A stretch of DNA of 64,000 nt, taken from contig NZ_HE611015.1 of assembly GCF_000236865.1 (NCBI RefSeq), forward strand, positions 378,212-442,211. Direction: 5' to 3'. The notes beneath the pieces were generated by a model that saw nothing but the letters and a program-made list of their open reading frames with translations, did not search any database and was not told the origin of the DNA. This stretch comes from Senegalimassilia anaerobia JC110. GTDB taxonomy: Bacteria; Actinomycetota; Coriobacteriia; Coriobacteriales; Eggerthellaceae. The translations under genes were made by a program, and so were the position numbers. This document shows positions 46,707 through 55,021 of this stretch, piece after piece (position 1 is the first letter of the stretch; each line of letters starts with the position of its first letter).

Positions 46707-48353
46707 TTACTTCACCCCCCAAGGGCTCGTGACGGTTTCGAAACGCTTGCCCGTGGCAGGCTCGGAGATATGAACCGAGCAGGCCGTGCAGGGATCGAAG
46801 GAGTGTACCGTGCGCAGCGCGTTGATGGGCTTCTCGATATCGCCCACCGGCACGCCGATCAGAGCCTCCTCGAGCGGACCGTGCTGGCCCTTCTCGTTCT
46901 TCGGAGCCAGGTTCCACGTGGACGGGATGATGATCTGATAACCCTGGATCTTGCCGTCCTTGACCGACTCGCTGTGATAGAGAGCACCGCGCGGCGCCTC
47001 CCAGAAGCCGGACCCGTCGCCGGTGTTGGTCTCAGGAGCGCGGAAGTACTCGGAGTCGCCGGACTTCACGGCCTCGATCAGCTCATCGACCCACTCCTTC
47101 ATGCAAGTGGCGATGTAGAGCGTTTCAATCTGGCGGATGGCGGTACGGCCGAGCGTGGACTGGGCCACGGACAGGTCGCCCTCATGGCCAAGGGCCTTGA
47201 GGAACGCATCCACGTGCTCCTTGATGAACGGCACGTTGCGCTTGTAAGCTGCCAGGACACGGGAAAGGCTGGTGGCCTCCATGGAGTTGCCGTTGTAGGT
47301 CGGGCACTTCACCCACGTGTAGCGATCGTTCACGTTGTAGTCGGTGTACTCCGGCTCGGTGGTGAAGTTCGGCGCCTGATAGGTCTCGGAGCCCTTGTAC
47401 CAGGAACGGCCGACCCACTCGGCGATGGCCTTCTCGTCAGGCTCGGAGAGGTTGAGGTTCTCGTCGAGCACGCCGGAGGGCAGGTAGCGGTTGGACATCT
47501 TGAAGTCCTCGCGCTCGAAGACACCCCAAGCGATGTAGCGACCCGGGCCCTTGCCGTACCCGAAAGCATCAGCATAGTACGGGGCGATAGCCAGCACGTC
47601 GGGGATCATGGTCGCCTCGACCCAGTTGTACAGCTCGTCGACGAGCAGCTTCAGGTCATCAAGCTTCTGGTCGGTGGGCACGAAGGCCGTGCCGCCCGGA
47701 CGCAGGGTCATGACATGCGGCATCTTGCCGCCCAGCAGGGCGCTGATCTGAGAAGCCTTGGCCTGCATGCCCAGAGCCTCCAGGTAGTGGGCCGTGCAGA
47801 TAAGATCGAGCTCGGGCGGCAGCTTGAAGCCGGTGCCGTCCTCGGCATCGAACCAGTTACCGCTGAAGATGGACAGCTGGCCGTTCTCAGCGAACTGGGA
47901 CAGATGCTCCTTCAAGGCGACGAAATCGCTGTTCATGGAAGTGCCAGCCGCACGAGCCAGGTCCATGGCGTCGGCCGGGTCGGCCTTCAGCGCGTTTAGC
48001 GGGTTGACGTAGTCAAGGCCGGCCAGGTTGTAGAACCACAGAATGTGGCTGTGCAGGAACTGGGCGCCTTCGAGGATGTTGCGGATGATGCGGGCGTTGT
48101 TGGAGATGGTGATGCCATAAGCCTTCTCGGCAGCGATGGAGCTGGCGTGGGCGTGAGACACGGGGCAAACGCCGCAGATACGCTGCACGATCTGGGCAGC
48201 GTCCTCGGGCGTGCGGTTCTCAACGACCAGCTCGATGCCGCGGAAGCAGCCACCAGATACCCAGGCGTCGGATACCTTGCCGTTCTCGACTTCCATCTCA
48301 ACGCGCAGATGGCCCTCGATACGGGTTACGGGATCGATTACGGAACGCGTCAT
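46707..48353 (-). CDS. hyaB: [NiFe]-hydrogenase large subunit
   Basis: The 548-aa catalytic subunit binds the NiFe(CN)2CO centre. The L1 motif is RICGVCPVSHAHAS (C60, C63) and the L5 motif is DPCTACSVH (C522, C525). Twenty residues (ISEPATGKRF onward) follow the terminal His and should be removed by the HyaD-type protease in this cluster. The N-terminus IDPVTRIEGHLRVEMEVEN is typical of group 1 uptake enzymes. It has no signal peptide and should be exported with the Tat-bearing small subunit. Confidence 0.97.
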   Translation of the reverse strand: MTRSVIDPVTRIEGHLRVEMEVENGKVSDAWVSGGCFRGIELVVENRTPEDAAQIVQRICGVCPVSHAHASSIAAEKAYGITISNNARIIRNILEGAQFLHSHILWFYNLAGLDYVNPLNALKADPADAMDLARAAGTSMNSDFVALKEHLSQFAENGQLSIFSGNWFDAEDGTGFKLPPELDLICTAHYLEALGMQAKASQISALLGGKMPHVMTLRPGGTAFVPTDQKLDDLKLLVDELYNWVEATMIPDVLAIAPYYADAFGYGKGPGRYIAWGVFEREDFKMSNRYLPSGVLDENLNLSEPDEKAIAEWVGRSWYKGSETYQAPNFTTEPEYTDYNVNDRYTWVKCPTYNGNSMEATSLSRVLAAYKRNVPFIKEHVDAFLKALGHEGDLSVAQSTLGRTAIRQIETLYIATCMKEWVDELIEAVKSGDSEYFRAPETNTGDGSGFWEAPRGALYHSESVKDGKIQGYQIIIPSTWNLAPKNEKGQHGPLEEALIGVPVGDIEKPINALRTVHSFDPCTACSVHISEPATGKRFETVTSPWGVK

Positions 48354-48356
48354 GGC

Positions 48357-49637
48357 TTACCTCCCTTCCTTGGTTGCATTGGGGTCGTCGTGACCGGTGT
48401 CTTCCTTGTACATCTTCTGGCGCTCGGCCTCGGACACCTCGTAGGTGCCCACGGACTTCTCGGGGTGCTTGGCATCCCAGGCGCGCTTCTTCTCGAAGTC
48501 CGCGCCGCCGTCCATACGGCCGGTGGCCTTCATGCCGAAGCCGTGCACCACGAGCGCTGCGGCCAGAAGGCCGGTCACGCCCACGGCGATGGTGGTGGGC
48601 TGCACGTCCCAATCGCCGATATGCAGGCTGCGGTGACGCTTCAGGAACGGGGTGTTGACCTCGACCCAGTTCTGGCCCGGGTCGTTGGGGTTTGCCTCGC
48701 AGCAGCCGATGCAGGGGGCGCCGGCCTGGACGCACCAGCTGCGACGGTCGTTCCACATGACCACGCCGCAGTTGGACTTGGTCTGGGGACCGCGGCAGCC
48801 GAGCGGATACAGGCAGTAGCCCTTCTTCTCCTCTTCGGAACCGAATTCGTAAACGAACTCGCCGTTCTCGAAGTGGCCGCGACGCTCGCAGTTGTCATGG
48901 ATGGTCTGATTGAAGATGCCGGCCGGCTTGCCCTCGGAGTTGAGGTCCAGATCGGCGGGCTTGAGCTTCATGAGCACGACGTCGACGAGCACGCTGGTGA
49001 GCCACTCGGGGTTGGCCGGGCAGCCGGGGACGTTGACGACGGGCACGTTGATGCCGGCCTTCTTAAGGTACTGCTGCACGCCCATGGCATCGGTGACGTT
49101 GGGCTTTGCGCCCATCCAACCGCCGTTGACGGCGCAGGAACCCAGCGCGACCACGGCGTTGGCGTTCTTTGCGGCCTCGATCAGGTGCTCGGTGCCGGGC
49201 TTGCCGGCCACGCGCAGGGCGTTGCCGCCCCACTTCTCCTGAATTGCGCCTTCGTAGATGAGGATGTAGTCGCCGGCCTCGATGGTCTGCTCCTTGGCCT
49301 CCTCCATGGAGTAGCCCGCTGCAGCGGACAACGTCTCGGAGTAGTTCAGGGAGATCATGTCCAACACCACCTCTGCGGCGTTGGGCGTCTGAGCCTGGGC
49401 GAACGACTCGGTGCAGCCGGTGCAGGATGCGCCTTCGACCCAGATGACCGGGTAGAGGTTACCCTTCGTGGCGCCGATGACGGACGTCTCGAGAGCCTGG
49501 GCTACCTGCGGGACCGTCAACTGGGACAGCCCGGCAGCAGCGGCCACGGTACCGCACAACTTCATGAAGTCGCGACGCGTGACCCCCCTGGCCTCGAGCA
49601 TGTTCGCGAACGCGGACATTGCGGCCTCTCCTTCCAT
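48357..49637 (-). CDS. hyaA: [NiFe]-hydrogenase small subunit, Tat-exported
   Basis: This subunit carries the Fe-S relay. The ATG at 49637 has a strong AAGGAGG; an ATG at 49619 (MSAFANML) with GGAGAGG is the alternative. The Tat motif TRRDFMKLCG lies near residue 20, followed by a hydrophobic stretch to VAQALE. The proximal cluster motif is EGASCTGCTESFA; more Cys occur in GSCAVNGGW, PGCPANPE, CERRGHF, CLYPLGCRGP and CIGCCEANP. A C-terminal anchor (TIAVGVTGLLAAALVVHGF) precedes a charged cytosolic tail. The length is about 426 aa. Confidence 0.96.
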   Translation of the reverse strand: MEGEAAMSAFANMLEARGVTRRDFMKLCGTVAAAAGLSQLTVPQVAQALETSVIGATKGNLYPVIWVEGASCTGCTESFAQAQTPNAAEVVLDMISLNYSETLSAAAGYSMEEAKEQTIEAGDYILIYEGAIQEKWGGNALRVAGKPGTEHLIEAAKNANAVVALGSCAVNGGWMGAKPNVTDAMGVQQYLKKAGINVPVVNVPGCPANPEWLTSVLVDVVLMKLKPADLDLNSEGKPAGIFNQTIHDNCERRGHFENGEFVYEFGSEEEKKGYCLYPLGCRGPQTKSNCGVVMWNDRRSWCVQAGAPCIGCCEANPNDPGQNWVEVNTPFLKRHRSLHIGDWDVQPTTIAVGVTGLLAAALVVHGFGMKATGRMDGGADFEKKRAWDAKHPEKSVGTYEVSEAERQKMYKEDTGHDDPNATKEGR

Positions 49638-49988
49638 ACGCACACCTCCTTACAGGTGTATCTCGTCTGACCTGTTTCCAGGCCCTTTTGCATATGGAGC
49701 AAAGATACGCAAAGAGCGCGCGGCCAATGCTCGGCTTGTGCCGGCGATCGAGCTTGCAGCCTGGATGGCGCCGCACGCAACGCGACGGAAAGCGCGGGGC
49801 TTGCAGAACCCGGGCCTTCCGTCGTGAAACGCGCGCACGCGCCTTCGCCGATTGGGGATGAAATCGCAGACTTCCATCCCCAGTCGTCTCCACTCCTGTT
49901 CGTTATGTTATCACTCGCGCTTTTTTATACAGAACCGTTATCATATCTTCGCAAGATAAATGAATAAATCTGCATGAAGGAGCTTCGC
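49638..49988. promoter_or_regulatory. Divergent region between hydrogenase operon and pheA
   Basis: These 351 bp should hold the promoters of both units. TATCTT (49944-49949) and AAGATA (49953-49958) form an inverted repeat with a CGC spacer in an A/T-rich stretch 30 bp before pheA. TGGGGAT (49853-49859) and ATCCCCA (49876-49882) form a second repeat. No gene is supported here. Confidence 0.45.
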
Positions 49989-50843
49989 ATGACCGCTGAA
50001 CCCCCATCCGCGTTCGCTTACCTGGGCCCCGCCGGAACCTACCACGACGAGGCTGCGCGCGCATTCGCCAAACGTTTAGGCATAGACGACCCGCAGCTGA
50101 TCGAATGCCCTTCGCTGTCCGAGGTGTTCGACTGCGTGGACCGCGGGAAATGCGAGTACGGCGTAGTGGCCACGGAGAACGCGCTTGAGGGGCCGGTGAC
50201 CGCCACGCTCGACAATTTCGCGTTCCGTTCGAGCGCCACCATCTTGGGCGAGCATGTGCTTGACATCCATCATTGCCTGATCATGCATCCCGAGGCCGCC
50301 CTGAACGACGTGAAAACGGTTGCCAGCCACCCGCAGGGCCTGGCCCAGTGCCGCCGCTATCTCAACGACAACCTCCACGGCATCCCCACCGTTACGGTTG
50401 CGTCCACCGCCGACAGCGCGCGACGCGCGGCGTCCGACAAGTCCGTCGCCGGCATCGGCAACGCCTTCGCCGCCCAGCTCTACGGGGCACGCGTGGCCGA
50501 AACGGGCATTGAGGATCACTTCGGCAACCAGACGTCGTTTGCGCTCATCGGTCGCCAGGGCCATGTCCCGGTGCTGACGGGCAGCAAGTTCAAGACGTCG
50601 CTGGCCCTGTTCCTGCAGGCCGACCGCCCCGGCGCGCTGCTCATGATCTTATCCGAATTCGCCTACGCCGGCATCAACCTGGTCAAGATTCAAAGCCGCC
50701 CCACCAAGCAGGCGCTCGGCGATTACATGTTCTTCGTGGACATCGAAGGCTCCACGCAGGACCTTGAGGTGCAAACCGCCCTGAACTGCCTGCGCTTGAA
50801 GCTGCGCGAGGTGAAGGTGCTCGGCAGCTATCCGGTGGAATAG
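49989..50843 (+). CDS. pheA: Prephenate dehydratase
   Basis: The 284-aa enzyme turns prephenate into phenylpyruvate. The start MTAEPPSAFAYLGPAGTYHD lies after AAGGAG. The PDT domain has YLGPAGTYHDEAA, YGVVATENALEG and NQTSFALIGRQ. A C-terminal ACT domain (TSLALFLQADRPGALLMILS, IKIQSRP-like VKIQSRPTKQ) should bind phenylalanine. There is no chorismate mutase domain. It stands alone, with no other aromatic genes near. Confidence 0.95.
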   Translation: MTAEPPSAFAYLGPAGTYHDEAARAFAKRLGIDDPQLIECPSLSEVFDCVDRGKCEYGVVATENALEGPVTATLDNFAFRSSATILGEHVLDIHHCLIMHPEAALNDVKTVASHPQGLAQCRRYLNDNLHGIPTVTVASTADSARRAASDKSVAGIGNAFAAQLYGARVAETGIEDHFGNQTSFALIGRQGHVPVLTGSKFKTSLALFLQADRPGALLMILSEFAYAGINLVKIQSRPTKQALGDYMFFVDIEGSTQDLEVQTALNCLRLKLREVKVLGSYPVE

Positions 50844-50890
50844 CGCCCCGGAAGCGCTGCGCGAACGGGATGGAGCCGAAGTGGAAAGCA

Positions 50891-50941
50891 GCCCGCGCCC
50901 CGTTCGCCGTTCACGATGAAAGCGGCGAACGGGGCGCGGGC
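50891..50941. repeat. Long GC-rich hairpin after pheA
   Basis: GCCCGCGCCCCGTTCGCCG (50891-50909) and its exact complement (50923-50941) form a 19-bp stem with a 13-nt loop that can pair further (TTC with GAA). It starts about 50 bp after the pheA stop. There is no U tract, so it may act as a structure-only terminator or be a repeat element. Confidence 0.6.
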
Positions 50942-51031
50942 GCCTATACGAACGAGGCTCAAGGTCTTGCGCGCACCTATATATATGCAGCGAAACGAAG
51001 CACCCGCCCCAAGGAGCGGCCGCTTCGCCGT

Positions 51032-51610
51032 TTAAAGGGCGATGACGCCAAGATGCTCAAGCAGCGTTTTCACGCCGATGAGGATGAGCACCGCGCCGCC
51101 CGCGATGGTTGCGGACTTCTCGAAGCGCACGCCGAAAAAATGGCCGGCGGCAACGCCTACGAAGCTGAGCACAAAGGTGACCACGCCGATGATGGCAACG
51201 CTCGGCACGATGGCCACCTGCAGAAACGCGAAGGTGATGCCCACGGCAAGCGCGTCGATGCTGGTGGCTATGGCCAGCATGATCAGCTCCTTGAGGTCGA
51301 GCCTGGCGTCTTGCGCTTCTTCGCCCTGTTCGTCGTCCTCATGGAACGCATCCCACAGCATCTTGCCGCCCACGAACGCCAGCAGCGCGAACGCGATCCA
51401 GTGGTCGATGGGCGTGATAAGGTCGGCAAGCTGACTGCCCAGGGCCCAGCCGATAAGGGGCATAAGCGCCTGAAACCCGCCGAAGAACAGCGAGATGATG
51501 GTTGCCTGCCTTATGTTCAGGCGGCTCATACCAAGCCCTTTGCAAACGGAAACGGCGAAGGCGTCCATGGAAAGCCCCACGCCGATCAGGAACAACTCAA
51601 CGAACCCCAC
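51032..51610 (-). CDS. mntP: Manganese efflux pump MntP
   Basis: The 192-aa product has six membrane segments and the paired family motifs GLSMDAFAVSVCKGLGM and IATSIDALAVGITFAFL, whose Asp residues are needed for Mn export. I choose the GTG at 51610 (GFVELFLIGVGLSMDAFAVS), with GAGAGG upstream, because it matches the usual length. The ATG at 51634 is an alternative. The loop between TM3 and TM4 is acidic (HEDDEQGEEAQDARLD). Confidence 0.92.
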   Translation of the reverse strand: MGFVELFLIGVGLSMDAFAVSVCKGLGMSRLNIRQATIISLFFGGFQALMPLIGWALGSQLADLITPIDHWIAFALLAFVGGKMLWDAFHEDDEQGEEAQDARLDLKELIMLAIATSIDALAVGITFAFLQVAIVPSVAIIGVVTFVLSFVGVAAGHFFGVRFEKSATIAGGAVLILIGVKTLLEHLGVIAL

Positions 51611-51668
51611 GATGATCCTCTCGTCTTGAACCATACCCCCATCGGGCGCATGAACCCGCACCCCCGAA

Positions 51669-51738
51669 CGGACGCATAACGCCACGTCCCCGAAGTGTCA
51701 CGATTCGGACACTTCGGGGACGTGGCGTTATGCGTCCG
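51669..51738. repeat. 31-bp perfect inverted repeat between mutY-like gene and mntP
   Basis: The left arm (51669-51699, starting CGGACGCATAACGCCACGTC) and the right arm (51708-51738) are exact complements over 31 bp with the 8-nt centre ACGATTCG. It lies between two co-directional genes. There is no U tract on either side. It looks like a REP- or MITE-like unit rather than an ordinary terminator. Confidence 0.7.
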
Positions 51739-51759
51739 GAATTTGCGGGCCGCTGTTCT

Positions 51760-52653
51760 TTATGGGAACAGGCGCCCGTCCTCCTGGCGGAAGAAGCCTT
51801 CCCGCTCCAGGTCGGCGCAGATGCCGGCGAACAGCTGCGGGTCGACCGCTTCCCTTCCGGCTGCGCGCTCCTCGGCGTCCAAGCGCACCGCCGCCTGCTC
51901 GACGGCGATGCCCGGGCATGCCAGCACGATGCGCACCAGGCATGCTCGCTTCTGGCGGCGCGACCCCTCGAACGCCGACTGACGCGTGTAATGCGCGCTG
52001 CGCCGCGAGGCGTTTCCCACCTGCGACTTCAGATCCGCACCAACATCCAACAGCGCGTAATACCACCGGCGAACCTGGCCCGCTTCGGGACAGCAGGCCG
52101 CCACCAAAGGCTCAAGCTGCTTATCCGAAACCGCTTCGCAATCGGGGAACAGCGTGTGGATGAACACGGTGCGAACGTTCGTCTCGATATAGATAGCGGG
52201 AAGGTTGCGGGCGAACGAGGTGACGCCGGCCGCCGTTGCCGGCCCGATGCCCGGCAGCTCCTGCAGCTGCTCCACCGTTTCGGGCAGGCGCCCGCCGAAG
52301 CGCTGCGAGCATTCCTCGGCCGCACGCTTGAGCGCCAAGGCGCGGCGGTTATAGCCGAGCCCCTGCCATTCGGCAAGCACATCGGCGGGCGCCGCGGCAG
52401 CCAGCGCATCAGGGGAAGGGAACATGCCCATCCAGCGCTCCCACCGCCCCAGCACGCGCTTGACCTGCGTTTGCTGGAGCATGACCTCGCTCACCAGCAC
52501 GCCGTAGGCGTCATCGATGCCGCGCCACGGCAGGTCGCGATAGAGTCGCTGCCCCTCAGAGAGCACGTAGCGGCAAAACTCGTCCTGAGACATGGCGGCG
52601 CCCGCGGGCCAAACCGCGGACGCCGCAAGATCGGCTATGCTTTTGCGCGCCAC
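51760..52653 (-). CDS. HhH-GPD adenine-glycosylase-like protein without the Fe-S cluster
   Basis: The 297-aa protein matches the MutY catalytic part: LPWRGIDDAYGVLVSEVMLQQTQV with Glu56, the helix-hairpin-helix LPGIGPATAAG (133-143) and IETNVRTVFIHTLF. The Asp expected in LDxNV is Glu157. After GADLKSQVGNASRRSAHY no C-x6-C-x2-C-x5-C motif is present, so the iron-sulfur cluster is missing. The NUDIX-like 8-oxoG-sensing domain is replaced by about 60 residues ending GFFRQEDGRLFP. I prefer the GTG at 52653, two bases after the Rrf2 stop; ATG at 52593 is possible. Base specificity is unknown. Confidence 0.8.
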   Translation of the reverse strand: MARKSIADLAASAVWPAGAAMSQDEFCRYVLSEGQRLYRDLPWRGIDDAYGVLVSEVMLQQTQVKRVLGRWERWMGMFPSPDALAAAAPADVLAEWQGLGYNRRALALKRAAEECSQRFGGRLPETVEQLQELPGIGPATAAGVTSFARNLPAIYIETNVRTVFIHTLFPDCEAVSDKQLEPLVAACCPEAGQVRRWYYALLDVGADLKSQVGNASRRSAHYTRQSAFEGSRRQKRACLVRIVLACPGIAVEQAAVRLDAEERAAGREAVDPQLFAGICADLEREGFFRQEDGRLFP

Positions 52654-52655
52654 GC

Positions 52656-53177
52656 CTACGACTGCGCTTCCCCGATAGCGGGTTGCGCGCCGCAGCCGCC
52701 GCACGCGTCCACCGGGCAGGACATGCGGGCCGTAGGAGGCGCCGAATCGATGGCCTTCCTGATGACGGGGTGCCGGCCACCCTGCTCCATGAGCTCCTTG
52801 AGCGTGATGGAGTCGAAATAGCTGTTCAGCAGGCTGTCCGCGCCCATCCACAACTTGTTGTACGAGCACCCTCCGCGACGCTTGCAATACTCGGCGTCCA
52901 CCGCGCACAGCGAGACGCTGACAGGCCCCTGCACCGCCTCGAGCACCTCGAGCAGCGTGATCTGAGCCGGGTCGCAATCGAGCGCAAGGCCGCCGCGCGC
53001 GCCGCGCACCGTCTTGATAAGCCCGCCTTTCACCAGGTCGTGCTGGATGCTGCGCGCAAACGCGTACGGGATGTCCTCCTGCTCGGAGATGTCGGCGACC
53101 GACACGTACGAGTCGCCGCTTTCGTATGCGGCCTCCAGGATGCGAAGCGCGTAATCGCAACGTCGCGTGATATCCAT
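52656..53177 (-). CDS. Rrf2-family regulator with Fe-S-type cysteines
   Basis: The 173-aa protein has the Rrf2 winged helix (MDITRRCDYALRILEAAYES and VRGARGGLALDCDP). Three cysteines, C91, C98 and C104, lie where IscR and NsrR bind an Fe-S cluster. The C-terminal tail adds a second group, C154, C159 and C162 (CPVDACGGCG). It probably senses redox, iron or NO. The ATG shares a base with the stop of the AAA-like gene (TAATG) and its stop lies 2 bp before the glycosylase-like gene. Confidence 0.9.
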   Translation of the reverse strand: MDITRRCDYALRILEAAYESGDSYVSVADISEQEDIPYAFARSIQHDLVKGGLIKTVRGARGGLALDCDPAQITLLEVLEAVQGPVSVSLCAVDAEYCKRRGGCSYNKLWMGADSLLNSYFDSITLKELMEQGGRHPVIRKAIDSAPPTARMSCPVDACGGCGAQPAIGEAQS

Positions 53178-54739
53178 TACTGCCCGTCCCCCTTCAACAG
53201 GTCGTCCAAATGGTCGAGCTCCCTCCTAAAGTCATCGACCACCGCTTGCTCGAGCGCCTTGTACTCCGGCGAATCGAGCGGCTGATATGCAGCCAGCTTA
53301 TCGAACAGGTTGTCCGTAGTCACCGGAATGTAGCGCCGCTTGGTGAGGCTGTCCTTATATGCTTCCTCGATGGCCTCACGCGCCGCCATGTGCATATCGA
53401 AACGCGGCATGCCCTGCGAGAACCTGACCAGCTGATCGCGGTCGACGCCGCGCACGGACGGATGCTCGCGGGCGATCTCCATCCAGATGTCGGCACGTTC
53501 CTTCTCGGTGGGATAATCGATGTCCACCGCCGAGACCGGTCCCAGCAGATCGAAGAAATACGGGTCCACGTCGTTACCGAGCGCCGAAGTGCACAGCACG
53601 AACACATCAGGGTCGTCGGCCGAGGAGCGGATGAGGTTGACCGCCTCGCGCGCGCCGCGCGAAAGCGTGGACATGATCAGCCCGCCGATATCCTCGGGTT
53701 GATCGAAGGCGGGCGCCGCCCACAGGTCGATGTCCTCGATGACGAGCACCGCCGGCTCCTCGAAGGCGTTGCGAGCCTGGTTGAGCTTGGGCTGGCGGTC
53801 AGCCTGGGCCATGACGCACAGCACGGGCATGCCCTGCATGTTCTCCTCCATGCGCATGCGCAGCACCGGAAGCCCCAGCTCGCCGCAAGTGGCCATCATG
53901 AACTGGTTGGCGTCCTCACGTGCTGGGCTGCGGATGAGCAGCGCGTCGCACGCGGGCATGCGATCGAGGCCGTGGCGCACGTTGAGCTGGCGAACAAGCT
54001 GCTGGAACTCGGGATCCTTCTGCATGCCGAGGCCGAGCGAGCGCACCGAGCGCACCGCCTCGTCAAAGCCCACGAGCTCTTTATAGGTGAGATGCTCGAT
54101 GGGAGCGAGCACGGGCTGCGCGGCAGCCGGCGCAGGCGCGGGCTTTCCCGCGGGCGTCTGCGGCTTTTCAGACGGCGCCGGGCCGGCGGCCACGGGCCGC
54201 TCCCCCGCGGCATCCACGCCGGCCGTCGGGGCCACGGCATTTGCAGCCGCGTCGCCTTCGGGCTTGCCGGCGCCTCCGGGCACGCCCGGAGCCGTGAGGT
54301 GTTCCACGCGCAGCATGCGCGGTCCGCCCTCGCCCATCATGTCCTGCGAGATCATGTCGGTCATGTCCTCAAGCTCGTCGCGAGACAGCCCGAACTCCTC
54401 GAGCTTGGCAAGGGCCAGCTCCTGAAGCTGGTCCGCGCAGGCGGCCACCTCGTCGCTGGACAGGTACGGCTCCATGCGCTCGAACACATATTCGGCGATG
54501 CTACGCTCCTTCAAGGTGCACGCCAGACGCCATGCGCGCTTCAGGCCGGCAATGGCGGCTTCGGAGGGCACAGCGCCCTCGGCTGCCTGACCGCGCTCGA
54601 ACGCCGCCAGGTACAGATGCAGCGCCAGCATAAGGTTCCCCTGCTCAGCAGCCTGTTCAGCGCTGTTCAGGTATCCGGAAACGGAGCTGGACGGCTCATC
54701 GCTTCGGCTGGGCATATCGTTCATGTCGTTATCAAACAT
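53177..54739 (-). CDS. AAA-like protein with degenerate Walker A
   Basis: The 520-aa product starts MFDNDMNDMPSRSDEPSSS after AAGGAGG. An N-terminal helical part (residues 15-140, TPR-like EQGNLMLALHLYLAAFERG) is joined by an Ala/Pro-rich linker (about 150-215) to an AAA-type fold. Walker B-like AVLVIEDIDLW is kept, and DVFVLCTSALGNDVDPYFFD resembles sensor 1 and the following region. The P-loop is lost: the expected GxxxxGKT is CDALLIRSPAREDANQ. ATP hydrolysis is therefore doubtful. Function unknown; the linked Rrf2 and glycosylase-like genes hint at a stress role. Confidence 0.72.
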   Translation of the reverse strand: MFDNDMNDMPSRSDEPSSSVSGYLNSAEQAAEQGNLMLALHLYLAAFERGQAAEGAVPSEAAIAGLKRAWRLACTLKERSIAEYVFERMEPYLSSDEVAACADQLQELALAKLEEFGLSRDELEDMTDMISQDMMGEGGPRMLRVEHLTAPGVPGGAGKPEGDAAANAVAPTAGVDAAGERPVAAGPAPSEKPQTPAGKPAPAPAAAQPVLAPIEHLTYKELVGFDEAVRSVRSLGLGMQKDPEFQQLVRQLNVRHGLDRMPACDALLIRSPAREDANQFMMATCGELGLPVLRMRMEENMQGMPVLCVMAQADRQPKLNQARNAFEEPAVLVIEDIDLWAAPAFDQPEDIGGLIMSTLSRGAREAVNLIRSSADDPDVFVLCTSALGNDVDPYFFDLLGPVSAVDIDYPTEKERADIWMEIAREHPSVRGVDRDQLVRFSQGMPRFDMHMAAREAIEEAYKDSLTKRRYIPVTTDNLFDKLAAYQPLDSPEYKALEQAVVDDFRRELDHLDDLLKGDGQ

Positions 54740-55021
54740 CGACCCAACCTCCTTCAAGTGTCAAAATAGCTATAGTTCGGTATCATTTTACCGGAAGCGG
54801 CTGCAATGCGGCCGCAAGCAAAAAAATCGAAACAAACCTGTCACCCGGGTTAGCTAAGGCGATCCCGCCACCCGAAGACTCAACGACGGCCTCATCGGCA
54901 GAACACGCCGATAGAAGCCGGTTCTCCAGCGCGCCGCGATGCCCCCATCACCCGTAAAACGCGAACGGCGGCACCCCGCCCAAGCGCTACGGGCAATTCC
55001 AAGGAAAACGCCTAAGGGCGT
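54740..55021. other. Intergenic region before the AAA-like gene
   Basis: About 280 bp between the HAD phosphatase stop and the AAA-like start. A short AAAAAAA run lies near 54820. I see no gene or clear terminator. It probably carries the promoter of the AAA-like/Rrf2/glycosylase unit. Confidence 0.4.
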
